Assembly: GCA_965112735.1 (NCBI GenBank)
Contig: OZ218950.1
Span: 5,270,001 to 5,334,000, forward strand
Origin: Phaeosaccion multiseriatum
Lineage: Eukaryota > Ochrophyta, other classes
DNA: 64,000 bases
Direction: 5' to 3'
Below are positions 15,001 through 30,000 of the stretch, in pieces. How positions within the stretch are numbered: the first letter of the stretch is position 1; each line of letters starts with the position of its first letter. The position numbers and the translations under genes are program-made. A model generated the notes under the pieces. The model ran no database searches. It saw only the letters and a list, made by a program, of their open reading frames with translations, and was not told where the DNA came from.

Positions 15001-18000
15001 GCGGCGGCATGGTGAGCCTGACGGCGGGCAGCGGCACGAGTGGCGCTGGCGGTCTGGTGCAGATGTATGCTGGCGTGAGTACGGCCCTGACGGGCGGTGT
15101 TGTGAGCATCGGGGGCGGCGAGGGCCGCGCGTCCACGAGCGGGTCTGTGACTGTGCGCTCTCTGAACGCTGGCACGGCTGGCACGAGTGGTCGTCTGGTG
15201 TTCAGCTCCGGCACGGCCAACTCCGGCAACAGCGGCGCCGTGCTCATCGGCAGCGGCGCCAGCACGGGAGGGCGTGGCGGCATGGTGAGCCTGACGGCGG
15301 GCAGCGGCACCAGCGGCGCTGGCGGTCTGGTGCAGATGTATGCTGGTGTGAGCACGGTACTGACGGGCGGTGTGGTGAGCATCGGAGGCGGCGAGGGCCG
15401 CGCGTCCACGAGCGGGTCTGTGACTGTGCGCTCTCTGAACGCTGGCACGGCTGGAGCGAGTGGTCGTCTGGTGTTCAGCTCCGGCACGGCCAACTCCGGC
15501 AACAGCGGCGCCGTGCTCATCGGCAGCGGCGCCAGCACGGGAGGACGTGGCGGCATGGTGAGCCTGACGGCGGGCAGCGGCACTAGCGGCGCTGGCGGTC
15601 TGGTGCAGATGTATGCTGGTGTGAGCACGGTATTGACGGGCGGTGTGGTGAGCATCGGGGGCGGCGAGGGCCGCGCGTCCACGAGCGGGTCTGTGACTGT
15701 GCGCTCTCTGAACGCTGGTACGGCTGGTACGAGTGGTCGTCTGGTGTTCAGCTCCGGCACGGCCAACTCCGGCAACAGCGGCGCCGTGCTCATCGGCAGC
15801 GGCGCCAGCACGGGAGGACGTGGCGGCATGGTGAGCCTGACGGCGGGCAGCGGCACCAGCGGCGTTGGCGGTCTGGTGCAGATGTATGCTGGTGTGAGCA
15901 CGGTACTGACGGGCGGTGTGGTGAGCATCGGGGGCGGCGAGGGCCGCGCGTCCACGAGCGGGTCTGTGACTGTGCGCTCTCTGAACGCTGGTACGGCTGG
16001 TACGAGTGGTCGTCTGGTGTTCAGCTCCGGCACGGCCAACTCCGGCAACAGCGGCGCCGTGCTCATCGGCAGCGGCGCCAGCACGGGAGGACGTGGCGGC
16101 ATGGTGAGCCTGACGGCGGGCAGCGGCACCAGCGGCGCAGGCGGTCTGGTGCAGATGTATGCTGGTGTGAGCACGGCCCTGACAGGCGGTGTGGTGAGCA
16201 TCGGGGGCGGCGAGGGCCGCGCGTCCACGAGCGGGTCTGTGACTGTGCGCTCTCTGAACGCTGGCACGAAGGGTACGAGTGGTCGTCTGGTGTTCAGCTC
16301 TGGCACGGCCAACTCCGGCAACAGCGGCGCCGTGCTCATCGGCAGCGGCGCCAGCACGGGAGGACGTGGCGGCATGCTAAGCCTGACGGCGGGCAGCGGC
16401 ACCAGCGGCGCTGGCGGACTGGTTCAGATGTATGCTGGCGTGAGTACGGCCCTGACGGGCGGTGTGGTGAGCATCGGGGGCGGCGAGGGCCGCGCGTCCA
16501 CGAGCGGGTCTGTGACTGTGCGCTCTCTGAACGCTGGCACGGCTGGCACGAGTGGTCGTCTGGTGTTCAGCTCCGGCACGGCCAACTCCGGCAACAGCGG
16601 CGCCGTGCTCATCGGCAGCGGCGCCAGCACGGGAGGACGTGGCGGCATGGTGAGCCTGACGGCGGGCAGCGGCACCAGCGGCACTGGTGGTCTGGTGCAA
16701 ATGTATGCTGGCGTGAGCACGGCCCTGACGGGCGGTGTGGTGAGCATCGGGGGCGGCGAGGGCCGCGCGTCCACGAGCGGGTCTGTGACTGTGCGCTCTC
16801 TGAACGCTGGCACGGCTGGTACGAGTGGTCGTCTGGTGTTCAGCTCCGGCACGGCCAACTCCGGCAACAGCGGCGCCGTGCTCATCGGCAGCGGCGCCAG
16901 CACGGGAGGGCGTGGCGGTATGGTGAGCCTGACGGCGGGCAGCGGCACCAGCGGCGCTGGCGGTCTGGTGCAGATGTATGCTGGTGTGAGTACGGTACTG
17001 ACGGGCGGTGTGGTGAGCATTGGAGGTGGCGAGGGCCGCGCGTCCACAAGTGGGTCTGTGACTGTGCGCTCTCTGAACGCTGGCACGAAGGGTACGAGTG
17101 GTCGTCTGGTGTTCAGCTCCGGCACGGCCAACTCCGGCAACAGCGGCGCCGTGCTCATCGGCACCGGCGCCAGCACGGGAGGACGTGGCGGCATGGTGAG
17201 CCTGACGGCGGGCAGCGGCACCAGCGGCGCTGGCGGTCTGGTGCAGATGTATGCTGGTGTGAGCACGGCATTGACGGGCGGTGTGGTGAGCATCGGGGGC
17301 GGCGAGGGCCGCGCGTCCACGAGCGGGTCTGTGACTGTGCGCTCTCTGAACGCTGGCACGGCCGGCACGAGTGGTCGTCTGGTGTTCAGCTCCGGCACGG
17401 CCAACTCCGGCAACAGCGGCGCCGTGCTCATCGGAAGTGGCGCCAGCACGGGAGGGCGTGGCGGCATGCTGAGCCTGACGGCGGGCAGTGGCACCAGCGG
17501 CGCTGGCGGTCTGGTGCAGATGTATGCTGGTGTGAGCACGGTACTGACGGGCGGTGTGGTGAGCATCGGGGGCGGCGAGGGCCGCGCGTCCACGAGCGGG
17601 TCTGTGACTGTGCGCTCTCTGAACGCTGGCACGGCTGGTACGAGTGGTCGTCTGGTGTTCAGCTCCGGCACGGCCAACTCCGGCAACAGCGGCGCCGTGC
17701 TCATCGGCAGCGGCGCCAGCACGGGAGGACGTGGCGGCATGGTGAGCCTGACGGCGGGCAGCGGCACCAGCGGCGCTGGCGGTCTGGTGCAGATGTATGC
17801 TGGTGTGAGCACCGTACTGACGGGCGGTGTGGTGAGCATCGGAGGTGGCGAGGGCCGCGCGTCCACGAGCGGGTCTGTGACTGTGCGCTCTCTGAACGCT
17901 GGCACGGCCGGCTCGAGTGGTCGTCTGGTGTTCAGCTCCGGCACGGCCAACTCCGGCAACAGCGGCGCCGTGCTCATCGGCAGCGGCGCCAGCACGGGAG

Positions 18001-21000
18001 GACGTGGCGGCATGGTGAGCCTGACGGCGGGCAGTGGCACCAGCGGCGCTGGCGGTCTGGTGCAGATGTATGCTGGTGTGAGCACGGTACTGACGGGCGG
18101 TGTGGTGAGCATCGGGGGCGGCGAGGGCCGCGCGTCCACGAGCGGGTCTGTGACTGTGCGCTCTCTGAACGCTGGCACGAAGGGTACGAGTGGTCGTCTG
18201 GTGTTCAGCTCCGGCACGGCCAACTCCGGCAACAGCGGCGCCGTGCTCATCGGCAGCGGCGCCAGCACGGGAGGGCGCGGTGGCATGGTGAGCCTGACGG
18301 CGGGCAGCGGCACCAGCGGCGCTGGCGGTCTGGTGCAGATGTATGCTGGTGTGAGTACGGCTCTGACAGGCGGTGTGGTGAGCATCGGGGGCGGCGAGGG
18401 CCGCGCGTCCACGAGCGGGTCTGTGACTGTGCGCTCTCTGAACGCCGGCACGGCTGGCACGAGTGGTCGTCTGGTGTTCAGCTCCGGCACGGCCAACTCC
18501 GGCAACAGCGGCGCCGTGCTCATCGGCAGCGGCGCCAGCACGGGAGGGCGTGGCGGCATGGTGAGCCTGACGGCGGGCAGCGGCACCAGCGGCGCTGGTG
18601 GACTGGTTCAGATGTATGCTGGTGTGAGTACGGCCCTGACGGGCGGTGTGGTGAGCATCGGGGGCGGCGAGGGCCGCGCGTCCACGAGCGGGTCTGTGAC
18701 TGTGCGCTCTCTGAACGCTGGCACGGCCGGCACGAGTGGTCGTCTGGTGTTCAGCTCCGGCACGGCCAACTCCGGCAACAGCGGCGCCGTGCTCATCGGC
18801 AGCGGCGCCAGCACGGGAGGACGTGGCGGCATGGTGAGCCTGACGGCGGGCAGCGGCACCAGCGGCGCTGGCGGTCTGGTGCAGATGTATGCTGGTGTGA
18901 GTACGGCCCAGACGGGCGGTGTGGTGAGCATCGGGGGTGGTGAGGGCCGCGCGTCCACGAGCGGGTCTGTGACTGTGCGCTCTCTGAACGCTGGCACGGC
19001 TGGTACGAGTGGTCGTCTGGTGTTCAGCTCCGGCACGGCCAACTCCGGCAACAGCGGCGCCGTGCTCATCGGAAGTGGCGCCAGCACGGGGGGACGTGGC
19101 GGCATGCTGAGCCTGACGGCGGGCAGCGGCACCAGCGGCGCTGGCGGTCTGGTGCAGATGTATGCTGGCGTGAGCACGGTACTGACGGGCGGTGTGGTGA
19201 GCATCGGGGGCGGCGAGGGCCGCGCGTCCACGAGCGGGTCTGTGACTGTGCGCTCTCTGAACGCTGGCACGAAGGGTACGAGTGGTCGTCTGGTGTTCAG
19301 CTCCGGCACGGCCAACTCCGGCAACAGCGGCGCCGTGCTCATCGGCAGCGGCGCCAGCACGGGAGGACGTGGCGGCATGGTGAGCCTGACGGCGGGCAGC
19401 GGCACCAGCGGCGCTGGCGGTCTGGTGCAGATGTATGCTGGTGTGAGCACGGTACTGACGGGCGGTGTGGTGAGCATTGGGGGCGGCGAGGGCCGCGCGT
19501 CCACGAGCGGGTCTGTGACTGTGCGCTCTCTGAACGCTGGCACGGCTGGCGCGAGTGGTCGTCTGGTGTTCAGCTCCGGCACGGCCAACTCCGGCAACAG
19601 CGGCGCCGTGCTCATCGGCAGCGGCGCCAGCACGGGAGGACGTGGCGGTATGGTGAGCCTGACGGCGGGCAGCGGTACCAGCGGCGCTGGCGGTCTGGTG
19701 CAGATGTATGCTGGTGTGAGCACGGTACTGACGGGCGGTGTGGTGAGCATCGGGGGCGGCGAGGGCCGCGCGTCCACGAGCGGGTCTGTGACTGTGCGCT
19801 CTCTGAACGCTGGCGCGGCTGGCACGAGTGGTCGTCTGGTGTTCAGCTCCGGCACGGCCAACTCCGGCAACAGCGGCGCCGTGCTCATCGGCAGCGGCGC
19901 CAGCACGGGAGGGCGCGGTGGCATGGTGAGCCTGACGGCGGGCAGCGGCACCAGCGGCGCTGGCGGTCTGGTGCAGATGTATGCTGGTGTGAGTACGGCT
20001 CTGACAGGCGGTGTGGTGAGCATCGGGGGAGGCGAGGGCCGCGCGTCCACGAGCGGGTCTGTGACTGTGCGCTCTCTGAACGCTGGCACGGCTGGCACGA
20101 GTGGTCGTCTGGTGTTCAGCTCCGGCACGGCCAACTCCGGCAACAGCGGCGCCGTGCTCATCGGCAGCGGCGCCAGCACGGGAGGGCGTGGCGGCATGGT
20201 GAGCCTGACGGCGGGCAGCGGCACCAGCGGCGCTGGTGGACTGGTGCAGATGTATGCTGGCGTGAGTACGGCCCTGACGGGCGGTGTGGTGAGCATCGGA
20301 GGTGGCGAGGGCCGCGCGTCCACAAGTGGGTCTGTGACTGTGCGCTCTCTGAACGCTGGCACGGCCGGCACGAGTGGTCGTCTGGTGTTCAGCTCCGGCA
20401 CGGCCAACTCCGGCAACAGCGGCGCCGTGCTCATCGGCAGCGGCGCCAGCACGGGAGGACGTGGCGGCATGGTGAGCCTGACGGCGGGCAGCGGTACCAG
20501 CGGCGCTGGCGGTCTGGTGCAGATGTATGCTGGTGTGAGCACGGTACTGACGGGCGGAGTGGTGAGCATCGGGGGTGGTGAGGGCCGCGCGTCCACGAGT
20601 GGGTCTGTGACTGTGCGCTCTCTGAACGCTGGCACGGCTGGCACGAGTGGTCGTCTGGTGTTCAGCTCCGGCACGGCCAACTCCGGCAACAGCGGCGCCG
20701 TGCTCATCGGCAGTGGCGCCAGCACGGGAGGACGTGGCGGCATGCTGAGCCTGACGGCGGGCAGCGGTACCAGCGGCGCTGGCGGTCTGGTGCAGATGTA
20801 TGCTGGCGTGAGCACGGCACTGACGGGCGGTGTGGTGAGCATCGGAGGTGGCGAGGGCCGCGCATCCACAAGTGGGTCTGTGACTGTGCGCTCTCTGAAC
20901 GCTGGCACGGCTGGCTCGAGTGGTCGTCTGGTGTTCAGCTCCGGCACGGCCAACTCCGGCAACAGCGGCGCCGTGCTCATCGGCAGCGGCGCCAGCACGG

Positions 21001-24000
21001 GAGGACGTGGCGGCATGGTGAGCCTGACGGCGGGCAGCGGCACCAGCGGCGCTGGCGGTCTGGTGCAGGTGTATGCTGGTGTGAGCACGGCCCTGACGGG
21101 CGGTGTGGTGAGCATCGGGGGCGGCGAGGGTCGCACGTCCACGAGCGGGTCTGTGACTGTGCGCTCTCTGAACGCTGGCACGGCTGGCACGAGTGGTCGT
21201 CTGGTGTTCAGCTCCGGCACGGCCAACTCCGGCAACAGCGGCGCCGTGCTCATCGGAAGTGGCGCCAGCACGGGAGGGCGTGGCGGCATGCTGAGCCTGA
21301 CGGCGGGCAGCGGCACCAGCGGCGCTGGCGGTCTGGTGCAGATGTATGCTGGTGTGAGCACGGTACTGACGGGCGGTGTGGTGAGCATCGGGGGCGGCGA
21401 GGGCCGCGCGTCCACGAGCGGGTCTGTGACTGTGCGCTCTCTGAACGCTGGCACGAAGGGTACGAGTGGTCGTCTGGTGTTCAGCTCCGGCACGGCCAAC
21501 TCCGGCAACAGCGGCGCCGTGCTCATCGGCAGCGGCGCCAGCACGGGAGGACGTGGCGGCATGGTGAGCCTGACGGCGGGCAGCGGCACGAGCGGCGCTG
21601 GCGGTCTGGTGCAGATGTATGCTGGTGTGAGCACGGTACTGACGGGCGGTGTGGTGAGCATCGGGGGCGGCGAGGGCCGCGCGTCCACGAGCGGGTCTGT
21701 GACTGTGCGCTCTCTGAACGCTGGCACGGCTGGCACGAGTGGTCGTCTGGTGTTCAGCTCCGGCACGGCCAACTCCGGCAACAGCGGCGCCGTGCTCATC
21801 GGCAGCGGCGCCAGCACGGGAGGACGTGGCGGCATGGTGAGCCTGACGGCGGGCAGCGGCACCAGCGGCGCTGGCGGTCTGGTGCAGATGTATGCTGGTG
21901 TGAGCACGGTACTGACGGGCGGTGTGGTGAGCATCGGGGGCGGCGAGGGCCGCGCGTCCACGAGCGGGTCTGTGACTGTGCGCTCTCTGAACGCTGGCAC
22001 GAAGGGTACGAGTGGTCGTCTGGTGTTCAGCTCCGGCACGGCCAACTCCGGCAACAGCGGCGCCGTGCTCATCGGCAGCGGCGCCAGCACGGGAGGACGT
22101 GGCGGCATGCTGAGCCTGACGGCAGGCAGCGGCACCAGCGGCGTTGGCGGTCTGGTGCAGATGTATGCTGGCGTGAGCACGGTACTGACGGGCGGTGTGG
22201 TGAGCATCGGGGGCGGCGAGGGCCGCGCGTCCACGAGCGGGTCTGTGACTGTGCGCTCTCTGAACGCTGGCACGGCTGGCTCGAGTGGTCGTCTGGTGTT
22301 CAGCTCCGGCACGGCCAACTCCGGCAACAGCGGCGCCGTGCTCATCGGAAGTGGCGCCAGCACGGGAGGGCGTGGTGGCATGGTGAGCCTGACGGCGGGC
22401 AGCGGCACCAGCGGCGCTGGCGGTCTGGTGCAGATGTATGCTGGTGTGAGCACGGTACTGACGGGCGGTGTGGTGAGCATCGGGGGCGGCGAGGGCCGCG
22501 CGTCCACGAGCGGGTCTGTGACTGTGCGCTCTCTGAACGCTGGCACGGCTGGCACGAGTGGTCGTCTGGTGTTCAGCTCCGGCACGGCCAACTCCGGCAA
22601 CAGCGGCGCCGTGCTCATCGGCAGCGGCGCCAGCACGGGAGGACGCGGCGGAATGCTGAGCCTGACGGCGGGCAGCGGCACCAGTGGCACTGGCGGTCTG
22701 GTGCAGATGTATGCTGGTGTGAGCACGGTACTGACGGGCGGTGTGGTGAGCATCGGGGGTGGTGAGGGCCGCGCGTCCACGAGCGGGTCTGTGACTGTGC
22801 GCTCTCTGAACGCTGGCACGGCTGGCGGGAGTGGTCGTCTGGTGTTCAGCTCCGGCACGGCCAACTCCGGCAACAGCGGCGCCGTGCTCATCGGCAGCGG
22901 CGCCAGCACGGGAGGACGTGGCGGCATGGTGAGCCTGACGGCGGGCAGCGGCACCAGCGGCGCTGGTGGTCTGGTGCAGATGTATGCTGGTGTGAGCACG
23001 GCCCTGACGGGCGGTGTGGTGAGCATCGGGGGCGGCGAGGGCCGCGCGTCCACGAGCGGGTCTGTGACTGTGCGCTCTCTGAACGCTGGCACGGCTGGTA
23101 CGAGTGGTCGTCTGGTGTTCAGCTCCGGCACGGCCAACTCCGGCAACAGCGGCGCCGTGCTCATCGGCAGCGGCGCCAGCACGGGAGGGCGTGGCGGCAT
23201 GCTGAGCCTGACGGCGGGCAGCGGCACCAGCGGCGCTGGCGGACTGGTGCAGATGTATGCTGGCGTGAGCACGGCTCTGACAGGCGGTGTGGTGAGCATC
23301 GGGGGCGGCGAGGGCCGCGCGTCCACGAGCGGGTCTGTGACTGTGCGCTCTCTGAACGCTGGCACGGCTGGCACGAGTGGTCGTCTGGTGTTCAGCTCTG
23401 GCACGGCCAACTCCGGCAACAGCGGCGCCGTGCTCATCGGCAGCGGCGCCAGCACGGGAGGACGTGGCGGCATGGTGAGCCTGACGGCGGGCAGCGGCAC
23501 CAGCGGCGCTGGCGGTCTGGTGCAGATGTATGCTGGTGTGAGCACGGTACTGACGGGCGGTGTGGTGAGCATCGGGGGCGGTGAGGGCCGCGCGTCCACG
23601 AGCGGGTCTGTGACTGTGCGCTCTCTGAACGCTGGCACGGCCGGTTCGAGTGGTCGTCTGGTGTTCAGCTCCGGCACGGCCAACTCCGGCAACAGCGGCG
23701 CCGTGCTCATCGGCAGCGGCGCCAGCACGGGAGGACGTGGCGGCATGCTGAGCCTGACGGCGGGCAGCGGCACCAGCGGCGCTGGCGGTCTGGTGCAGAT
23801 GTATGCTGGCGTGAGCACGGCCCTGACGGGCGGTGTGGTGAGCATCGGGGGCGGCGAGGGCCGCGCGTCCACGAGCGGGTCTGTGACTGTGCGCTCTCTG
23901 AACGCTGGCACGGCTGGCACGAGTGGTCGTCTGGTGTTCAGCTCCGGCACGGCCAACTCCGGCAACAGCGGCGCCGTGCTCATCGGCAGCGGCGCCAGCA

Positions 24001-27000
24001 CGGGAGGACGTGGCGGCATGGTGAGCCTGACGGCGGGCAGCGGCACCAGCGGCGCTGGCGGTCTGGTGCAGATGTATGCTGGTGTGAGCACGGTACTGAC
24101 GGGCGGTGTGGTGAGCATCGGGGGCGGCGAGGGCCGCGCGTCCACGAGCGGGTCTGTGACTGTGCGCTCTCTGAACGCTGGCACGGCTGGCACGAGTGGT
24201 CGTCTGGTGTTCAGCTCCGGCACGGCCAACTCCGGCAACAGCGGCGCCGTGCTCATCGGCAGCGGCGCCAGCACGGGAGGACGTGGCGGCATGGTGAGCC
24301 TGACGGCGGGCAGCGGCACCAGCGGCGTTGGCGGTCTGGTGCAGATGTATGCTGGCGTGAGCACGGTACTGACGGGCGGTGTGGTGAGCATCGGGGGCGG
24401 CGAGGGCCGCGCGTCCACGAGCGGGTCTGTGACTGTGCGCTCTCTGAACGCTGGCACGGCCGGCACGAGTGGTCGTCTGGTGTTCAGCTCCGGCACGGCC
24501 AACTCCGGCAACAGCGGCGCCGTGCTCATCGGAAGTGGCGCCAGCACGGGAGGGCGTGGCGGCATGCTGAGCCTGACGGCGGGCAGCGGCACCAGTGGCA
24601 CTGGCGGTCTGGTGCAGATGTATGCTGGTGTGAGCACGGTACTGACGGGCGGTGTGATGAGCATCGGGGGCGGCGAGGGCCGCGCGTCCACGAGCGGGTC
24701 TGTGACTGTGCGCTCTCTGAACGCTGGCACGAAGGGCACGAGTGGTCGTCTGGTGTTCAGCTCCGGCACGGCCAACTCCGGCAACAGCGGCGCCGTGCTC
24801 ATCGGCAGCGGCGCCAGCACGGGAGGACGTGGCGGCATGGTGAGCCTGACGGCGGGCAGCGGCACCAGCGGCGCTGGCGGTCTGGTGCAGATGTATGCTG
24901 GTGTGAGCACGGCCCTGACGGGCGGTGTGGTGAGCATCGGGGGTGGTGAGGGCCGCGCGTCCACGAGCGGGTCTGTGACTGTGCGCTCTCTGAACGCTGG
25001 CACGGCCGGCACGAGTGGTCGTCTGGTGTTCAGCTCCGGCACGGCCAACTCCGGCAACAGCGGCGCCGTGCTCATCGGCAGCGGCGCCAGCACGGGAGGA
25101 CGTGGCGGCATGGTGAGCCTGACGGCGGGCAGCGGCACCAGCGGCGCTGGCGGTCTGGTGCAGATGTATGCTGGTGTGAGCACGGTACTGACGGGCGGTG
25201 TGGTGAGCATCGGGGGCGGCGAGGGCCGCGCGTCCACGAGCGGGTCTGTGACTGTGCGCTCTCTGAACGCTGGCACGGCCGGCACGAGTGGTCGTCTGGT
25301 GTTCAGCTCCGGCACGGCCAACTCCGGCAACAGCGGCGCCGTGCTCATCGGCAGCGGCGCCAGCACGGGAGGACGTGGCGGCATGCTGAGCCTGACGGCG
25401 GGCAGCGGCACCAGCGGCGCTGGCGGTCTGGTGCAGATGTATGCTGGCGTGAGCACGGCTCTGACGGGCGGTGTGGTGAGCATCGGGGGCGGCGAGGGCC
25501 GCGCGTCCACGAGCGGGTCTGTGACTGTGCGCTCTCTGAACGCTGGCACGGCTGGCACGAGTGGTCGTCTGGTGTTCAGCTCCGGCACGGCCAACTCCGG
25601 CAACAGCGGCGCCGTGCTCATCGGCAGCGGCGCCAGCACGGGAGGACGTGGCGGCATGCTGAGCCTGACGGCGGGCAGCGGCACCAGCGGCGCTGGCGGT
25701 CTGGTGCAGATGTATGCTGGTGTGAGCACGGTACTGACGGGCGGTGTGGTGAGCATCGGGGGCGGCGAGGGCCGCGCGTCCACGAGCGGGTCTGTGACTG
25801 TGCGCTCTCTGAACGCTGGCACGAAGGGTACGAGTGGTCGTCTGGTGTTCAGCTCCGGCACGGCCAACTCCGGCAACAGCGGCGCCGTGCTCATCGGCAG
25901 CGGCGCCAGCACGGGAGGACGTGGCGGCATGGTGAGCCTGACGGCGGGCAGCGGCACCAGCGGCGCTGGCGGTCTGGTGCAGATGTATGCTGGTGTGAGC
26001 ACGGTACTGACGGGCGGTGTGGTGAGCATCGGGGGCGGCGAGGGCCGCGCGTCCACGAGCGGGTCTGTGACTGTGCGCTCTCTGAACGCTGGCACGGCTG
26101 GCACGAGTGGTCGTCTGGTGTTCAGCTCCGGCACGGCCAACTCCGGCAACAGCGGCGCCGTGCTCATCGGCAGCGGCGCCAGCACGGGAGGACGTGGCGG
26201 CATGGTGAGCCTGACGGCGGGCAGCGGCACCAGCGGCGCTGGCGGTCTGGTGCAGATGTATGCTGGTGTGAGCACGGTACTGACGGGCGGTGTGGTGAGC
26301 ATCGGGGGGCGGCGAGGGCCGCGCGTCCACGAGCGGGTCTGTGACTGTGCGCTCTCTGAACGCTGGCACGGCTGGTACGAGTGGTCGTCTGGTGTTCAGC
26401 TCCGGCACGGCCAACTCCGGCAACAGCGGCGCCGTGCTCATCGGCAGCGGCGCCAGCACGGGAGGACGCGGCGGCATGGTGAGCCTGACGGCGGGCAGCG
26501 GCACCAGCGGCGCTGGCGGTCTGGTGCAGATGTATGCTGGTGTGAGCACGGTACTGACGGGCGGTGTGGTGAGCATCGGGGGCGGCGAGGGCCGCGCGTC
26601 CACGAGCGGGTCTGTGACTGTGCGCTCTCTGAACGCTGGCACGGCTGGCACGAGTGGTCGTCTGGTGTTCAGCTCCGGCACGGCCAACTCCGGCAACAGC
26701 GGCGCCGTGCTCATCGGCAGCGGCGCCAGCACGGGAGGACGTGGCGGCATGCTGAGCCTGACGGCGGGCAGCGGCACCAGCGGCGCTGGCGGTCTGGTGC
26801 AGATGTATGCTGGTGTGAGCACGGTACTGACGGGCGGTGTGGTGAGCATCGGGGGCGGCGAGGGCCGCGCGTCCACGAGCGGGTCTGTGACTGTGCGCTC
26901 TCTGAACGCTGGCACGGCCGGCTCGAGTGGTCGTCTGGTGTTCAGCTCCGGCACGGCCAACTCCGGCAACAGCGGCGCCGTGCTCATCGGCAGCGGCGCC

Positions 27001-30000
27001 AGCACGGGAGGACGTGGCGGCATGGTGAGCCTGACGGCGGGCAGCGGCACCAGCGGCGCTGGCGGTCTGGTGCAGATGTATGCTGGCGTGAGCACGGTAC
27101 TGACGGGCGGTGTGGTGAGCATCGGGGGCGGCGAGGGCCGCGCGTCCACGAGCGGGTCTGTGACTGTGCGCTCTCTGAACGCTGGCACGGCTGGCACGAG
27201 TGGTCGTCTGGTGTTCAGCTCCGGCACGGCCAACTCCGGCAACAGCGGCGCCGTGCTCATCGGCAGCGGCGCCAGCACAGGAGGTCGTGGCGGCATGCTG
27301 AGCCTGACGGCGGGCAGCGGCACCAGCGGCGCTGGCGGTCTGGTGCAGATGTATGCTGGTGTGAGCACGGTACTGACGGGCGGTGTGGTGAGCATCGGAG
27401 GTGGCGAGGGCCGCACGTCCACAAGTGGGTCTGTGACTGTGCGCTCTCTGAACGCTGGCACGAAGGGTACGAGTGGTCGTCTGGTGTTCAGCTCCGGCAC
27501 GGCCAACTCCGGCAACAGCGGCGCCGTGCTCATCGGCAGCGGCGCCAGCACGGGAGGACGTGGCGGCATGGTGAGCCTGACGGCGGGCAGCGGCACCAGC
27601 GGCGCTGGCGGTCTGGTGCAGATGTATGCTGGTGTGAGCACGGTACTGACGGGCGGTGTGGTGAGCATCGGGGGCGGCGAGGGCCGCGCGTCCACGAGCG
27701 GGTCTGTGACTGTGCGCTCTCTGAACGCTGGCACGGCCGGCACGAGTGGTCGTCTGGTGTTCAGCTCCGGCACGGCCAACTCCGGCAACAGCGGCGCCGT
27801 GCTCATCGGCAGCGGCGCCAGCACGGGAGGGCGTGGCGGCATGGTGAGCCTGACGGCGGGCAGCGGCACCAGCGGCGCTGGCGGTCTGGTGCAGATGTAT
27901 GCTGGTGTGAGCACGGCCCTGACGGGCGGTGTGGTGAGCATCGGAGGTGGTGAGGGCCGCGCGTCCACGAGCGGGTCTGTGACTGTGCGCTCTCTGAACG
28001 CTGGCACGGCTGGTACGAGTGGTCGTCTGGTGTTCAGCTCCGGCACGGCCAACTCCGGCAACAGCGGCGCCGTGCTCATCGGCAGCGGCGCCAGCACGGG
28101 AGGACGTGGCGGCATGGTGAGCCTGACGGCGGGCAGCGGCACCAGCGGCGCTGGCGGTCTGGTGCAGATGTATGCTGGTGTGAGCACGGTACTGACGGGC
28201 GGTGTGGTGAGCATCGGGGGCGGCGAGGGCCGCGCGTCCACGAGCGGGTCTGTGACTGTGCGCTCTCTGAACGCTGGCACGGCTGGCACGAGTGGTCGTC
28301 TGGTGTTCAGCTCCGGCACGGCCAACTCCGGCAACAGCGGCGCCGTGCTCATCGGCAGCGGCGCCAGCACGGGAGGACGTGGCGGCATGCTGAGCCTGAC
28401 GGCGGGCAGCGGCACCAGCGGCGCTGGCGGTCTGGTGCAGATGTATGCTGGTGTGAGCACGGTACTGACGGGCGGTGTGGTGAGCATCGGGGGCGGCGAG
28501 GGCCGCGCGTCCACGAGCGGGTCTGTGACTGTGCGCTCTCTGAACGCTGGCACGGCTGGCTCGAGTGGTCGTCTGGTGTTCAGCTCCGGCACGGCCAACT
28601 CCGGCAACAGCGGCGCCGTGCTCATCGGCAGCGGCGCCAGCACGGGAGGACGTGGCGGCATGGTGAGCCTGACGGCGGGCAGCGGCACCAGCGGCGCTGG
28701 CGGTCTGGTGCAGATGTATGCTGGTGTGAGCACGGTACTGACGGGCGGTGTGGTGAGCATCGGGGGCGGCGAGGGCCGCGCGTCCACGAGCGGGTCTGTG
28801 ACTGTGCGCTCTCTGAACGCTGGCACGGCTGGCACGAGTGGTCGTCTGGTGTTCAGCTCCGGCACGGCCAACTCCGGCAACAGCGGCGCCGTGCTCATCG
28901 GCAGCGGCGCCAGCACGGGAGGACGTGGTGGCATGGTGAGCCTGACGGCGGGCAGCGGCACCAGCGGCGCTGGCGGTCTGGTGCAGATGTATGCTGGTGT
29001 GAGCACGGTACTGACGGGCGGTGTGGTGAGCATCGGGGGCGGCGAGGGTCGCGCGTCCACGAGCGGGTCTGTGACTGTGCGCTCTCTGAACGCTGGTGCG
29101 GCCGGCTCGAGTGGTCGTCTGGTGTTCAGCTCCGGCACGGCCAACTCCGGCAACAGCGGCGCCGTGCTCATCGGCAGCGGCGCCAGCACGGGAGGACGTG
29201 GCGGCATGGTGAGCCTGACGGCGGGCAGCGGCACCAGCGGCGCTGGCGGTCTGGTGCAGATGTATGCTGGCGTGAGCACGGCCCTGACGGGCGGTGTGGT
29301 GAGCATCGGGGGTGGTGAGGGCCGCGCGTCCACGAGCGGATCTGTGACTGTGCGCTCTCTGAACGCTGGCACGGCTGGCACGAGTGGTCGTCTGGTGTTC
29401 AGCTCCGGCACGGCCAACTCCGGCAACAGCGGCGCCGTGCTCATCGGCAGCGGCGCCAGCACGGGAGGACGTGGCGGCATGGTGAGCCTGACGGCGGGCA
29501 GCGGCACCAGCGGCGCTGGCGGTCTGGTGCAGATGTATGCTGGCGTGAGCACGGTACTGACGGGCGGTGTGGTGAGCATCGGGGGTGGTGAGGGCCGCGC
29601 GTCCACGAGCGGGTCTGTGACTGTGCGCTCTCTGAACGCTGGCACGGCCGGCTCGAGTGGTCGTCTGGTGTTCAGCTCCGGCACGGCCAACTCCGGCAAC
29701 AGCGGCGCCGTGCTCATCGGCAGCGGCGCCAGCACGGGAGGACGTGGCGGCATGGTGAGCCTGACGGCGGGCAGCGGCACCAGCGGCGCTGGCGGTCTGG
29801 TGCAGATGTATGCTGGTGTGAGCACGGCCCTGACGGGCGGTGTGGTGAGCATCGGGGGCGGCGAGGGCCGCGCGTCCACGAGCGGGTCTGTGACTGTGCG
29901 CTCTCTGAACGCTGGCACGGCTGGCACGAGTGGTCGTCTGGTGTTCAGCTCCGGCACGGCCAACTCCGGCAACAGCGGCGCCGTGCTCATCGGCAGCGGC

